A stretch of DNA of 64,000 nt from Methylobacteriaceae bacterium (GTDB taxonomy: Bacteria; Pseudomonadota; Alphaproteobacteria; Rhizobiales; Beijerinckiaceae), in assembly GCA_020638195.1 (NCBI GenBank), contig JACKJC010000002.1, positions 1 to 64,000 of the forward strand, read 5' to 3'. Positions 8,979 to 18,058 of the stretch are shown here, piece after piece. Both the position numbers and the translations under genes were made by a program. A model generated the notes under the pieces. That model saw nothing but the letters and a program-made list of their open reading frames with translations. It was not told the DNA's origin and did no database searches. Positions within the stretch are counted from its first letter, which is position 1; every line of letters begins with the position of its first letter.

Positions 8979-9745
8979 GCGCCCGCCTCCATGCGTGTGA
9001 GCTGGACATGCCAGCCGATCGTCAGCGCGCGCAAGACCATGACGAGCGCATTGATGAGCAGGCCGGCGACCATGGCGGCGACGAGGCCCGCGAACGTCTC
9101 GGGCACGCGCAACGACAGGCCGGCGTCCATCAGGTAGAAACCGAGCCCGTCGCGGCCGGCGATCATTTCCGCCGCGATGGCCGCGATCAGGCCGATCGAA
9201 GCGGCCATGCGCACGCCGATGAAGATCGTCGGCAGCGCCGCGGGCAGGCGAACATGAGCGAGGATCGCCCAGTCGCCGTAACCGAACGAGCGCGCGGTCT
9301 CGACCTGCACGCGCGGCGTCGCGGCCAGCGCCTGCGCCGCATTCAGATAGACCGGCCAGAAGCAGGCGAAGACGAGGATGAAGCCGTAGAGCTTCCAGCC
9401 GAGCCCGAGGAAGAAGATGGCGAGCGGAACGAGCGCCGCCGGCGGCAGCGGCCGCAGGAATTCCGCGATCGGATCGAAAGCGCGGCGCACGATTGCGTAG
9501 CGCGCCGCCAGAAGCGCCATCGCGATCGCCAGCAGCGATGCGGCCGTGGCGCCGATCAGCGCGCGCAGGAAGGTCGCGACAAAGGCGGAAACGATTTCGC
9601 CCCGGCCGATTTCCGCGACGAGCGTCTCGCCGACGAGGAGCGGCGCTGGGAAATAGTCCGTCGGCACGAGGCCCGACCGCGCGGCAATCTCCCACAGGGC
9701 CAGAAAGCCCAGGATAGAGAGACTGCCGCGCAGGAGGCTCAGCAT
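8975..9745 (-). CDS. ABC transporter permease, nitrate/sulfonate/taurine type
   Basis: A 256-residue SsuC/TauC-type permease with RPLPPAALVPLAIFFLGLG in the middle and the EAA-type loop ARSFGYGDWAILAHVRLPAA. It has about six membrane segments. It starts 19 bases after the receptor gene and overlaps the next permease by four bases. Confidence 0.9.
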   Translation of the reverse strand: MLSLLRGSLSILGFLALWEIAARSGLVPTDYFPAPLLVGETLVAEIGRGEIVSAFVATFLRALIGATAASLLAIAMALLAARYAIVRRAFDPIAEFLRPLPPAALVPLAIFFLGLGWKLYGFILVFACFWPVYLNAAQALAATPRVQVETARSFGYGDWAILAHVRLPAALPTIFIGVRMAASIGLIAAIAAEMIAGRDGLGFYLMDAGLSLRVPETFAGLVAAMVAGLLINALVMVLRALTIGWHVQLTRMEAGA

Positions 9746-9764
9746 GATCGTTGCGCCCTGCCCG

Positions 9765-10730
9765 TCACTTCGCCTGCGCGATGAAGTCTTCCGGCTTCAT
9801 CGGATGCTTGAGCATGCCGTATTTCGTCATCTTCTCGACCATGATCCTGTAGTCTTCCGCCTTCGGGTCGAGATCGAGCGCGAAGTCGGTCCTGAGCTTG
9901 TCGATCAACGCCGGCGGAAAGCGATATTCCTTGGCGAGGATTTCCTTGACCAGCGTCGGGTTGCTCTTGAGCTCGGTCGCCGCGCGCACGAAAGCCTTCT
10001 TGATCGCGGCGATCTCCTTGGCGTGCCCGCCGATCCATTTTTCCGACGCGAACAGGATGGACACGCGGTACTTTTCCTTGACGTCGGCGAGATAGCCCTT
10101 TTTCAGCAGCACAGGCTTCGACTTGCCGGCGAGCGCCGCCGTCGCGAAGGGCTCGACGATGCAGACCGCGTCCACCGTACCGAGTTCCATCATAGCCGGC
10201 ATCTGCGGGAAGGGATTGTTGAGAATGTTGACGTCCTTCGTGGTGAGCCCCACGCTCGCCAGCCAGTCGTGCGCCGCCAGTTCGCACAGGCCGCCGGGAA
10301 CGCTGACGCCGAGATTCTTGCCCTTGAGATCCTTCAGGCTCTTGATGCCGGATTTTTCCGTCGCGAGAATGTCGCCCCACAGCCGGTCTGGCGTGCGCTC
10401 CCATTCGAGACTGACGAAGGCCTTGAAAGGCTGTCCCTGGTCGCGCGCGATCATGATCGGCGTCGGCGCCGCATAGCCGATATCGGCCGAGCCAGATGCG
10501 ACCGCCGCGCCGACGGCCGGTCCGCCGGGAACGGCGATGAGTTCGATGTCGACCCCGGCTTCCTTGAAATAGCCCTTCTGCACGCCATAGAAGAATGGCA
10601 TCAGATCGAGCGTCTTCAGATAGGCGAAGCGAACTTTCGGCGCGTCCTGCGCCTGCGCCGCGAGCGGCGAAGCCAGCATTGTCGCAAGGCCGGCAAGGCA
10701 CGCCAGGCGGCGGGTCAGTTTAAGTCCCAT
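9765..10730 (-). CDS. ABC transporter substrate-binding protein, NMT1/SsuA type
   Basis: A 321-residue periplasmic receptor with a Sec signal peptide (cleavage near AAQAQD). The first strand KVRFAYLKTLDLMPFFYGVQ and the block VASGSADIGYAAPTPIMIAR are the family hallmarks. Ligands in this family range over sulfonates, nitrate, pyrimidine precursors and aromatic sulfates, and no ligand can be read from the sequence. The gene lies 52 bases after the ATPase gene and before two permeases. Confidence 0.9.
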   Translation of the reverse strand: MGLKLTRRLACLAGLATMLASPLAAQAQDAPKVRFAYLKTLDLMPFFYGVQKGYFKEAGVDIELIAVPGGPAVGAAVASGSADIGYAAPTPIMIARDQGQPFKAFVSLEWERTPDRLWGDILATEKSGIKSLKDLKGKNLGVSVPGGLCELAAHDWLASVGLTTKDVNILNNPFPQMPAMMELGTVDAVCIVEPFATAALAGKSKPVLLKKGYLADVKEKYRVSILFASEKWIGGHAKEIAAIKKAFVRAATELKSNPTLVKEILAKEYRFPPALIDKLRTDFALDLDPKAEDYRIMVEKMTKYGMLKHPMKPEDFIAQAK

Positions 10731-10782
10731 GATCGTACTCCTCCCACGATTTCAGGGTTTGTGATTTTCTTGATGATGTTCT

Positions 10783-11556
10783 CTAGGCGGCGGTCCTCAT
10801 CGATCGAATGAGCGTGAGAACCTTTTCGCGCAGACGCAGGAACTCCGGTTCGGACCGCGTGGCGATCTGGTCGCGCGGCTTGGGCAGGGGAACTTGGAGA
10901 TCGGCGATGACATGCGTTGGCCGGTTGGACAGGACGATGACGCGGTCGGCCATGTAGATGGCTTCATCGACGTCATGCGTGACGAGCAGGCATGTCTTCT
11001 GGAACTGACGCGCGAGCGACAGCAGAAGGTCCTGGATGTCGGCGCGCGTCTGCGCATCCACCGCCGCCAGCGGCTCGTCGAGCAGCAGCAGATGCGGACG
11101 GGCGGCGAGCGCGCGCGCGATGGCGACACGCTGCTGCATGCCGCCCGAAACCTGCCAGGGAAAATGGGTCTCGAATTTCGACAGGCCGACTGCCGCCAGC
11201 ATTTCCATCGCCTTCGCGCGCTTCTCCTGCGCGCTCACGCCAGTCATGCGCCGCATGCCGAACAGCACATTGTCGACATTGCGCCGCCAGGGCAGAAGAG
11301 AGCGGCTGTAATCCTGAAAGATCAGCGCCATGCCATCGGGCGGTCCGTCGAGCTTCTGGCCTTCGAACGAAACCTCGCCGGCGTCGACGTTGCGCAATCC
11401 CGACAGGCAGGTCAGCAACGTCGTCTTGCCGCAGCCGGACGGGCCGACGACGGAGATGAATTCGCCCTGTTCCGCCGAAAGGGTCAGGCCGCCGATGATC
11501 GGCGTGCCGCCGAGCGACTTCGTGACATTGGTGGCGTTGAGAACAGGAACTGTCAC
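10783..11556 (-). CDS. ABC transporter ATP-binding protein, SsuB/TauB type
   Basis: A 257-residue ATPase with Walker A GPSGCGKTT, the Q-loop IFQDYSRSLLPW, signature VSGGMQQRVAIARAL, Walker B LLLLDEP and the switch His in VTHDVDEA. The start is GTG at 11556, overlapping the MarR stop by four bases (GTGA), so regulator and transporter are translationally coupled. Confidence 0.92.
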   Translation of the reverse strand: MTVPVLNATNVTKSLGGTPIIGGLTLSAEQGEFISVVGPSGCGKTTLLTCLSGLRNVDAGEVSFEGQKLDGPPDGMALIFQDYSRSLLPWRRNVDNVLFGMRRMTGVSAQEKRAKAMEMLAAVGLSKFETHFPWQVSGGMQQRVAIARALAARPHLLLLDEPLAAVDAQTRADIQDLLLSLARQFQKTCLLVTHDVDEAIYMADRVIVLSNRPTHVIADLQVPLPKPRDQIATRSEPEFLRLREKVLTLIRSMRTAA

Positions 11557-12113
11557 TGGCGCGCCTCCGCACGATCTTGCGACGCGCCTGAGGGTGTTCG
11601 CGCCCGGGTCGGCTTGCGCTCGCCTTGTGCGGCGAGCGTTTGCTCGTAGGCGACCGCAGTCGCAGCCACCAGCTTGTCCAGAAGCCGGAACAGTTCGACG
11701 CGCTCTTTCGCGTTCAGGCCGTCCACGAGATGCGCATTGCGGTCAGCGGCGAAAGCGAGCATCCGGTCGTGCCAGCGCTTGCCGCCTGGCGTCAGCCTGA
11801 AAAACAGGTTGCGTTTGTCGCGCGCATCAGGCGCGGAGGCGACGAGGCCGCGTTCCGACAGGGCCTTGATCGTCCGGCTGAGCTGGCCCTTGTCCTGGTA
11901 GAGCTCGCGCGCGAGGCCTGCGAGCGTCGCCGGCGCAAAGGCATGGATCGCGCCGAGCACGCGCCATTCGCCGAGGTTCATGCCGAACTTTCCGGAAATC
12001 TGCGACTGCGCCTTGCGATCGCTGATCGTCGTCAGCAGCGACAGTCGAAATCCGAGGAGATCGCGAATGTCCCTGGGGCGCTGAACTGGCGCAGACACGC
12101 GTCGGTTGGGCAT
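11553..12113 (-). CDS. MarR-family transcriptional regulator
   Basis: A 186-residue winged-helix regulator. The central part reads NLGEWRVLGAIHAF, then the recognition region DKGQLSRTIKALSERGLV and the wing DKRNLFFRLTPGG, as in MarR proteins. The ATG at 12113 is preceded by GAGGG; an earlier in-frame ATG lies inside the monooxygenase gene and is rejected. It heads the ABC/amidohydrolase operon and is divergent from the monooxygenase, so it probably controls both. The ligand is likely the transported compound or its ketone or amide product (inference). Confidence 0.88.
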   Translation of the reverse strand: MPNRRVSAPVQRPRDIRDLLGFRLSLLTTISDRKAQSQISGKFGMNLGEWRVLGAIHAFAPATLAGLARELYQDKGQLSRTIKALSERGLVASAPDARDKRNLFFRLTPGGKRWHDRMLAFAADRNAHLVDGLNAKERVELFRLLDKLVAATAVAYEQTLAAQGERKPTRARTPSGASQDRAEARQ

Positions 12114-12126
12114 CGATCCCTCATGA

Positions 12127-12154
12127 TTGACAATCGCAACGTTGATCTTATCAA
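12127..12154 (+). promoter_or_regulatory. Candidate promoter and MarR operator
   Basis: TTGACA at 12127-12132 and TATCAA at 12149-12154 are 16 bases apart, a good sigma-70-type pair pointing at the monooxygenase. An inverted repeat TTGAT-CTT-ATCAA (12142-12154) covers the -10 element, the expected position for MarR repression. The site is 29 bases from the marR start, so one site could regulate both directions. Confidence 0.5.
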
Positions 12155-12243
12155 TAGAAGTCGATCGGTCAAGCGCGCAGCGAGAATGCGACAGGCGAGG
12201 CGGTGCGCGGGAGACATCGACGTCATCCGGGAGGGACGCAGGG

Positions 12244-13863
12244 ATGCAGCCGTCAACCGCGAGCAATCCGCTCGATATCCTGATCGTCGGCGCCGGATTT
12301 TCCGGCATGTACCTGCTGCATCGCCTGCGGAACCTACGATTCAACGTACGCGTCGTGGAGGCCGCGCCCGATGTCGGCGGCACATGGTGGCACAACCGCT
12401 ATCCGGGCCTGCGCTGCGACGTCGAGAGTCTCGAGTATCAATATTCCTGGTCGCCGGAGCTTCGCCGGGAGTGGCGATGGTCCGAACGGTTTTCGGCGCA
12501 GCCGGAAATTCTCGCATATGCGAAATTCGTCGCCGACAAGCTCGACCTGCGCCGTGATATCCAATTCAACGCGCGCGTCGAGCGCGCGGTTTGGAACGAC
12601 GACACGCATACGTGGTCCGTGTCGCTGTCGGACGGATCGAGCGCGACCGCGCGCCATGTCGTCTTCGCGACCGGCGCGCTTGCCACGCCCCGCATGCCCG
12701 ATATTCCCGGCGTTGAAAACTACAAGGGCCGGATAGTCCATACGGGCGAGTGGCCAATGGACGGCGTGGATTTTACCGGAATATCCGTCGGTTTGATCGG
12801 CACCGGCAGCTCCGGCCTGCAGGTTGCTCCCCAGATCGCGAAACAGGCGAAAAAGCTGCATATTTTCCAGCGCTCGCCCGCCTATTCGATTCCGGCGCGC
12901 AATCGTGCGCTGAGCGAGGAAGACTACACAAGATTCTTCGACAACATCGACGAATTCGACTCCCTGGCGATGGCGCAGAAGGGCGGCATCGTCGTCGCCA
13001 ATCCGACGCTGGGCGTGCAGGATGTGTCTCCCGAGGAACGTGAGCGAATGCTCGGCGAGCGATGGGCCGATGGCGGCGCATTCACGTTCCTGTCGACGTT
13101 CAAGGACGTCCAGATGAACGAGACATCCAATCAGCTCGTCGCCGATTTCGTGCGCGAGCGCATTCGCGAAACCGTCGCCGATCCCGCGCTCGCGGAAAAG
13201 CTCTGTCCGAAATACCTGATCGCGACCCGCCGCACCTGCGTCGACATCGGCTATTACGAGATGTTCAACCGCGACAATGTCGAACTGGTCGATGTCTCCG
13301 AAAACAAAATCTCGGCTTTTACCGAGGCGGGCGTCCGGTTGGCGTCAGGCAGGGAATACGCGCTCGACGCCATCGTGCTCGCGACCGGCTATGACGCGAT
13401 GACCGGCGCGCTGCTGGCCGTTGACGTCGTCGGCCGTGACGGTTTGACGGCGAAAACGGCCTGGGAGAATGGCCCGCGCAATCTGCTGGGCCTGATGATC
13501 GCAGGTTTCCCGAACATGTTCACCGTCACCGGGCCGGGAAGTCCGTCGGTTCTGGCCAATGTCATTCGCGCGATCGAGCATCACGTCGACTGGCTGTCGA
13601 ACTGCTTCGACTATCTGCGTCGCGAAAACATCGCCTGCATCGAGGCGGACGAGCATGCGCAGGACGCTTGGGTTCAGCACGTCAACCAGCTCGCGGACCG
13701 CACGCTCTTTCCGCGCACACCCTCGTGGTATATCGGGGCCGACATTCCCGGAAAGCCGAAAGTTTTCATGCCCTATGCCGGCGGCGAGCATGCGGACCGT
13801 GTGGCGCAGAACGGTTACGAAGGCTTCCGCCTTACGCGTGAAAAGAGCGTCGCGTCTGCCTGA
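12244..13863 (+). CDS. Flavin-dependent Baeyer-Villiger monooxygenase
   Basis: A 539-residue class B flavoprotein monooxygenase that would convert a ketone to an ester or lactone with NADPH and O2. Visible are the FAD Rossmann motif GAGFSGMYLL near residue 18, the family fingerprint YKGRIVHTGEWP (consensus FxGxxxHTxxWP with Tyr for Phe), the NADPH motif GTGSSGLQ, and ATGYDAMTGALL near residue 385. The ATG at 12244 follows GGGAGGGACGCAGGG; the longer frame is ruled out because it would start inside the operator. A GMC oxidoreductase follows 36 bases later, consistent with alcohol to ketone to ester steps. Confidence 0.9.
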   Translation: MQPSTASNPLDILIVGAGFSGMYLLHRLRNLRFNVRVVEAAPDVGGTWWHNRYPGLRCDVESLEYQYSWSPELRREWRWSERFSAQPEILAYAKFVADKLDLRRDIQFNARVERAVWNDDTHTWSVSLSDGSSATARHVVFATGALATPRMPDIPGVENYKGRIVHTGEWPMDGVDFTGISVGLIGTGSSGLQVAPQIAKQAKKLHIFQRSPAYSIPARNRALSEEDYTRFFDNIDEFDSLAMAQKGGIVVANPTLGVQDVSPEERERMLGERWADGGAFTFLSTFKDVQMNETSNQLVADFVRERIRETVADPALAEKLCPKYLIATRRTCVDIGYYEMFNRDNVELVDVSENKISAFTEAGVRLASGREYALDAIVLATGYDAMTGALLAVDVVGRDGLTAKTAWENGPRNLLGLMIAGFPNMFTVTGPGSPSVLANVIRAIEHHVDWLSNCFDYLRRENIACIEADEHAQDAWVQHVNQLADRTLFPRTPSWYIGADIPGKPKVFMPYAGGEHADRVAQNGYEGFRLTREKSVASA

Positions 13864-13899
13864 TCGCATCGGCCCTGCCAGAAGGATTCGGGAGAAAGC

Positions 13900-15516
13900 A
13901 TGTCGCGCGCGCAGGAATTCGACTATCTCGTCATCGGTGGCGGTTCCGCGGGCTGTGTGCTCGCAGCGCGCCTTGCCGCTGAAAGCGATGGAACTGTCGC
14001 GCTGATCGAGCGCGGACGCTCTGACGTCAATCGCTGGATTCACATCCCCGCGACCTTCTTCAAGGCATTGCAGAGCCAGGACGCCGAAGCGATCGTGTCC
14101 GCGCCGGACGCCTCCCTCAATGGCCTGCCGTTTCCCGTGCCGCAGGGCCGTGTCATCGGGGGCGGTTCGTCCGTCAACGGCATGATCTACATGCGCGGTC
14201 AGCGCAAGGATTACGACGACTGGGCCGACGTGCACGGGTGCAAGGGTTGGTCCTATTCCGATGTCCTGCCGACATACCGGAAGCAGGAAGCCAACGCGCG
14301 GCTTGACAACGAATTCCATGGGCGTGACGGGCGCTTGAAGGTCGCCGATCCCTCGTCACCGCATCCGGTCTCGCACCGGATAATTTCCGCCGCGATTTCT
14401 GCCGGCGTGAGAGCGAGCGACGATTTCAACGGCGCATCGCAGGAAGGCGCCGGGTGGTACCAGGTGACGGCGGCGGATGGTCAGCGCCAGTCGGCGGCCC
14501 ATTGCTTTCTCCGGCCCGAACTCGGACGCGGAAATCTCACGGTGCTGACCGAGCATCTCGTTTGCCGCATTCGCATCGAGAACCGTCGCGCGACAGCGAT
14601 CGAGGCGCTTGATGCGACCGGCGCGGCTGTCGTGATCCGCGCTCGCCGCGAAATCATCCTGACAGCCGGCAGTTTCCAGAGCCCGAAGCTGCTCATGCTG
14701 TCCGGCGTTGGACCGCGCGACGAGCTTCTGCGACACGGGATCAATCTCGTCCACGATGCGCAAGAAGTCGGCCGAAATTATCAAGACCATGTCGGCGCGC
14801 CGGTGACGCGTCGCCTGAAACACGACATCGGCATTCACGGCGCCGATCGCGGCCTGAAGGCGCTCAAGCACGGCGTCGACTATTTCGTGTTCGGCAAGGG
14901 GCTCCTCACCTCCAACTTGCTGCAGGCTGGAGCTTGCGTCGATACGTCCGGTTCGGGGCGCCCGGATGTGCAATTCAACTTCGCGCCCTTCGCGCCGGGC
15001 GCTCCCGGCAAGCCGCCCCTCGGCTTTCATGCGGTGCAAGTACATCCCATGACCATGCGTCCGAAATCGCGCGGGCGCCTGGGGCTGCAATCGACCGATC
15101 CGCGCGCCGCGCCGAAATTCGAGACCGAAATGCTCGGACGTGAGGATGACCTCGATACACTGCGGCGCGGCGTGCGTCTTGCCCGCGAAATCTACGAGCA
15201 GCCCGCATTGAAGGAGATTGTCGGCGAGGAAATCTGGCCTGGCCCGGATGTTTCGAGCGCGCGCGGCTCCAATCGCCTCGACGATTCGATCCGTTCGCAT
15301 GCACGAACCATCTTCCATCCTGCGGGCACGTGCCGCATGGGGCCGGATGGTTCCGCCGTCGTCGATCTCGAATTGCGAGTGAATGGCGTCTCGAATCTGC
15401 GCGTCGCCGATTGCTCGATCATGCCGGCTCTCGTATCGGGGAACACGAACGCACCGGCCATGATGATCGCTGATCGAGCGGCGGATGCGATCCTGCGCGT
15501 GGATCGAACCGGCTAG
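13900..15516 (+). CDS. GMC-family FAD oxidoreductase (choline/alcohol dehydrogenase-like)
   Basis: A 538-residue flavoprotein. The FAD motif is VIGGGSAGCVLAARLAA, GMC signature 1 is the GGGSSVNGMIYMRG region, signature 2 is TAGSFQSPKLLMLSGVGP, and the C-terminal catalytic block is HPAGTCRMGPDG followed by NTNAPAMMIADRAAD. Family members oxidise primary or secondary alcohols. With the upstream monooxygenase it could make the ketone substrate. It is the last gene of its transcription unit. Confidence 0.88.
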   Translation: MSRAQEFDYLVIGGGSAGCVLAARLAAESDGTVALIERGRSDVNRWIHIPATFFKALQSQDAEAIVSAPDASLNGLPFPVPQGRVIGGGSSVNGMIYMRGQRKDYDDWADVHGCKGWSYSDVLPTYRKQEANARLDNEFHGRDGRLKVADPSSPHPVSHRIISAAISAGVRASDDFNGASQEGAGWYQVTAADGQRQSAAHCFLRPELGRGNLTVLTEHLVCRIRIENRRATAIEALDATGAAVVIRARREIILTAGSFQSPKLLMLSGVGPRDELLRHGINLVHDAQEVGRNYQDHVGAPVTRRLKHDIGIHGADRGLKALKHGVDYFVFGKGLLTSNLLQAGACVDTSGSGRPDVQFNFAPFAPGAPGKPPLGFHAVQVHPMTMRPKSRGRLGLQSTDPRAAPKFETEMLGREDDLDTLRRGVRLAREIYEQPALKEIVGEEIWPGPDVSSARGSNRLDDSIRSHARTIFHPAGTCRMGPDGSAVVDLELRVNGVSNLRVADCSIMPALVSGNTNAPAMMIADRAADAILRVDRTG

Positions 15517-15611
15517 GTCGCTAAAGCTTCGAGCAATATCGCGGGTAGGGAGGCTGGTCGCGCTGCAGGAACGCTCATGCGGCGGCCGCTAGCGGCGTTC
15601 ATGTCAACACG

Positions 15612-15728
15612 ATGCGCCAGCAGATCGAAAAGATCGCGCACATGCTGAAGCTCGAAGACATAAGTCAGGACCTCTTCGAGATACAGGCGGCGCTGGTCCT
15701 GTATCGGCTCATGAAAGTCCCTTTATGA
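15612..15728 (+). CDS. Possible 38-residue small protein
   Basis: A short frame, MRQQIEKIAHMLKLEDI and onward to a stop at 15726, lies in the 237-base gap between the GMC gene and the exporter. The composition (helical, amphipathic, ending LYRLMKVPL) is protein-like, unlike the arginine-rich shadow frames nearby. There is no clear ribosome site. It may be a fragment of a lost gene. Confidence 0.2.
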   Translation: MRQQIEKIAHMLKLEDISQDLFEIQAALVLYRLMKVPL

Positions 15729-15753
15729 TGAGCGCGCCAGTCAGATGCGAACG

Positions 15754-17430
15754 TCATGCGCCGACGATCGTCGCATTATCGGTTACGGCCCTGTCGGGCG
15801 TTTCGTCCTTCCATCGCACCGAGCCGACAGGGCGTTCCAGCATTCTGCGAATGCGGACGGGCTCCGGTCCGATATGGAATTCCTGTGCGCGCGCGTGGAG
15901 CGCGCGCTCTGCGTCGGTCGGCCGATTACGCTGCCTGAGGTAATCGAGCCAGGTCGGGCAATGATAGCGCTCGGTCCACAATTCGGGGTCCGCGATGTCG
16001 CGCGCGATAGACCAGCCGTAGGCGCCGTTCCTCTGGCGGCTGTGCTGGACCTGTTGCATGACCGCGTAAAACAGGCGCGCCTGTTTCGCATCGACCCTGT
16101 ATTCGATCTCGACCACGATCGGGCCGCTGCGCGCGGTGAGCTGAAGTCGCATCTGTGGATCCTGCAACGCCTCAAGGGTCTGCTCGGTTGGTCCCTTGAC
16201 TTGCGGCATGCGCAACCAACGGCCGAGTATCGCAGACAGGGCGAGCGCCAAGCTCGCCACGAGAAGCGCGTCGGAGACGCCGACCGATTTCGCGGTCGCG
16301 CCCCACAACCATGCGCCCGCCGCTACGCCGCCGGAAATCGAAGCCTGGAACGCCGCTAGCGCGCGCCCGGCGACCCAGCGCGGCGCGACGAGCTGGATGC
16401 CGACATTGAACAGGGTGACGGAGGCGGTCCATCCGGCGCCGGTGACGAGGAGCGCGGCGCCGGTCAGAAGCTTGAAATGGCTGACGGCGACGATGGCGAC
16501 GCCCGCGCCCATGGCCAGGGCAGAAAGCCGGATCGCCTTCTCGGCGCCGAGCCGGGAGCTCAGGTTGGAGACGTTGAGCGCGCCGATCACGGCGCCGACG
16601 CCGAAGGCGCCCAACATCACGCCATAGTCCTGCGCATTACCGTTCAGCAAGTCGCGCGCGACGATCGGCATGAGCGCGAGGATCGAGCCGCCGAGCACGC
16701 CGGTGACCATCGTGCGGATGAGGACGACGCGGATCGGCAGCGAATAGGAGATGTAGCGCACGCCCGACACGACGGCGCGGACCAGGCGCTCGGGTGGAAG
16801 GCGCGAGGGTTCGCGTACGCGCCGCCACAGGAAGAGCACGATGAGAAGCGGGAGATAAAACAGCGCGTTGTTGGCGAAGGCGGCAGTGGCGCCGAGCGCG
16901 GCGACAATCGCGCCGCCGATCGCCGGACCGAAGCTGCGCGCGAGATTCCAGCTGATGCCGTTCAGCGCTACGGCCGCGGGCAAATCGTCGGCCGGCACCT
17001 GTTCGCTGACGGAGGCCTGCCAGGACGGGCCCATTAAGGCCATGCCGCAGCCGATAAGAAAGCAGAAGGCAAGCAGGGAAGAAGGCGACAGCGCGTCGTG
17101 CCACGCCAGCAGCGTCATGCAGCTCGCGCCGGTGAAGGAAATGGACAATGCGACGAGACTGACGATGCGCCGGTCGAACATGTCCGCGGCAGCGCCCGCC
17201 GGCGCCGACACAAGCGCAATCGGCAGCATGAGGCTCGCCTGCACCAGCGCGACCATTTCGGGCGAGCTCGTCATTTCCATCATCGCCCATGCCGCGCCAA
17301 CCCCCATGACCATGAGGCCGAGATTGGACGTGAGGCTGGCCAGCCAGATGCGGCGGAATATCGCGTGCCTCAGCGGCGAGAATATGCCGCGACGCGCGGG
17401 CGGCGGACTTGCATTCGGTTTGTCGGCCAT
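15754..17430 (-). CDS. MFS exporter of the MFS_3 (EntS-like) family with C-terminal domain
   Basis: A 558-residue protein with about 12 membrane segments in residues 20-400 and the MFS loop AGAAADMFDRRIV. The soluble C-terminal part (about residues 410-558) carries EIEYRVDAKQARLFYAVM and HCPTWLDYLRQRNRPTDAE. This extra domain resembles the tail found in bacterial 'transmembrane secretion effector' MFS proteins and looks like a dimeric alpha/beta-barrel monooxygenase fold. The substrate is unknown. It is a single gene divergent from the cys operon. Confidence 0.82.
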   Translation of the reverse strand: MADKPNASPPPARRGIFSPLRHAIFRRIWLASLTSNLGLMVMGVGAAWAMMEMTSSPEMVALVQASLMLPIALVSAPAGAAADMFDRRIVSLVALSISFTGASCMTLLAWHDALSPSSLLAFCFLIGCGMALMGPSWQASVSEQVPADDLPAAVALNGISWNLARSFGPAIGGAIVAALGATAAFANNALFYLPLLIVLFLWRRVREPSRLPPERLVRAVVSGVRYISYSLPIRVVLIRTMVTGVLGGSILALMPIVARDLLNGNAQDYGVMLGAFGVGAVIGALNVSNLSSRLGAEKAIRLSALAMGAGVAIVAVSHFKLLTGAALLVTGAGWTASVTLFNVGIQLVAPRWVAGRALAAFQASISGGVAAGAWLWGATAKSVGVSDALLVASLALALSAILGRWLRMPQVKGPTEQTLEALQDPQMRLQLTARSGPIVVEIEYRVDAKQARLFYAVMQQVQHSRQRNGAYGWSIARDIADPELWTERYHCPTWLDYLRQRNRPTDAERALHARAQEFHIGPEPVRIRRMLERPVGSVRWKDETPDRAVTDNATIVGA

Positions 17431-17551
17431 TGACCGCGGCGCCTTCGATTTCTCTGGGATGTGGAGCGGTATCGACTTGTCGGCCTATGTCAATCCGGGT
17501 CCGGTGACAGAGGCAAGCGGAATGTCGCGAGCTGAAATCCCGCTGACCGTC

Positions 17552-17568
17552 GGAGAATGATTTTCTCC
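17552..17568. promoter_or_regulatory. Perfect inverted repeat upstream of the cys operon
   Basis: GGAGAA-TGATT-TTCTCC is a perfect 6-bp dyad with a 5-base spacer, 146 bases before the DUF2849 start and 122 bases from the divergent exporter start. It is the best operator candidate for the sulfate-assimilation operon. The binding protein is unknown. Confidence 0.35.
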
Positions 17569-17713
17569 CGCGGTCTCGAATTATGGAAGACGGACCTCTG
17601 CGCCCCCGATTGAGACAGGAGGGGGGCAGGCGTACCTCTTCGCGCACCAACGACGAAGCCGTGCGCCATCAGACCGCGCCGCCTTCGTTCCGCATTCGAG
17701 GGCTTACGTACCC

Positions 17714-18055
17714 ATGGCTGTTTCGACCAAGCGCAGGCTGCTGCCTGTCATCCTCATTGCCAACGATCTGCGGTCGGGTGACGTCGTGTTCTACGGCGAC
17801 GACGGCTGGACCTGCGATCTCGGACGTGCGCGCGTGGCGCAGGACCACGGCGCGGCCGACGATCTCGAGGCCACGGGCGCGAGATCGATGGCGCGCCAGA
17901 ATGTCGTCGACGCCTATCTGATCGAGATCGAGCCGACGACCGACGGCCCGCGACCGCGGCATTTTCGCGAGCGCTTCAAGACGACGGGGCCGACGATCTA
18001 TCCGCATCTCGGCCGACGGTTCGGAGCGGCGCAGGCCGCAGCGGCCGGGGAGTAA
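17714..18055 (+). CDS. DUF2849 protein of the sulfite reductase operon
   Basis: A 113-residue soluble protein (VILIANDLRSGDVVFY, then DAYLIEIEP). DUF2849 genes are found directly upstream of nitrite/sulfite reductase in alphaproteobacteria, as here. The molecular role is unknown; an electron-transfer or assembly partner of CysI is inferred from the constant linkage. The stop at 18055 is four bases from the next ATG. Confidence 0.8.
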   Translation: MAVSTKRRLLPVILIANDLRSGDVVFYGDDGWTCDLGRARVAQDHGAADDLEATGARSMARQNVVDAYLIEIEPTTDGPRPRHFRERFKTTGPTIYPHLGRRFGAAQAAAAGE

Positions 18056-18058
18056 GTG

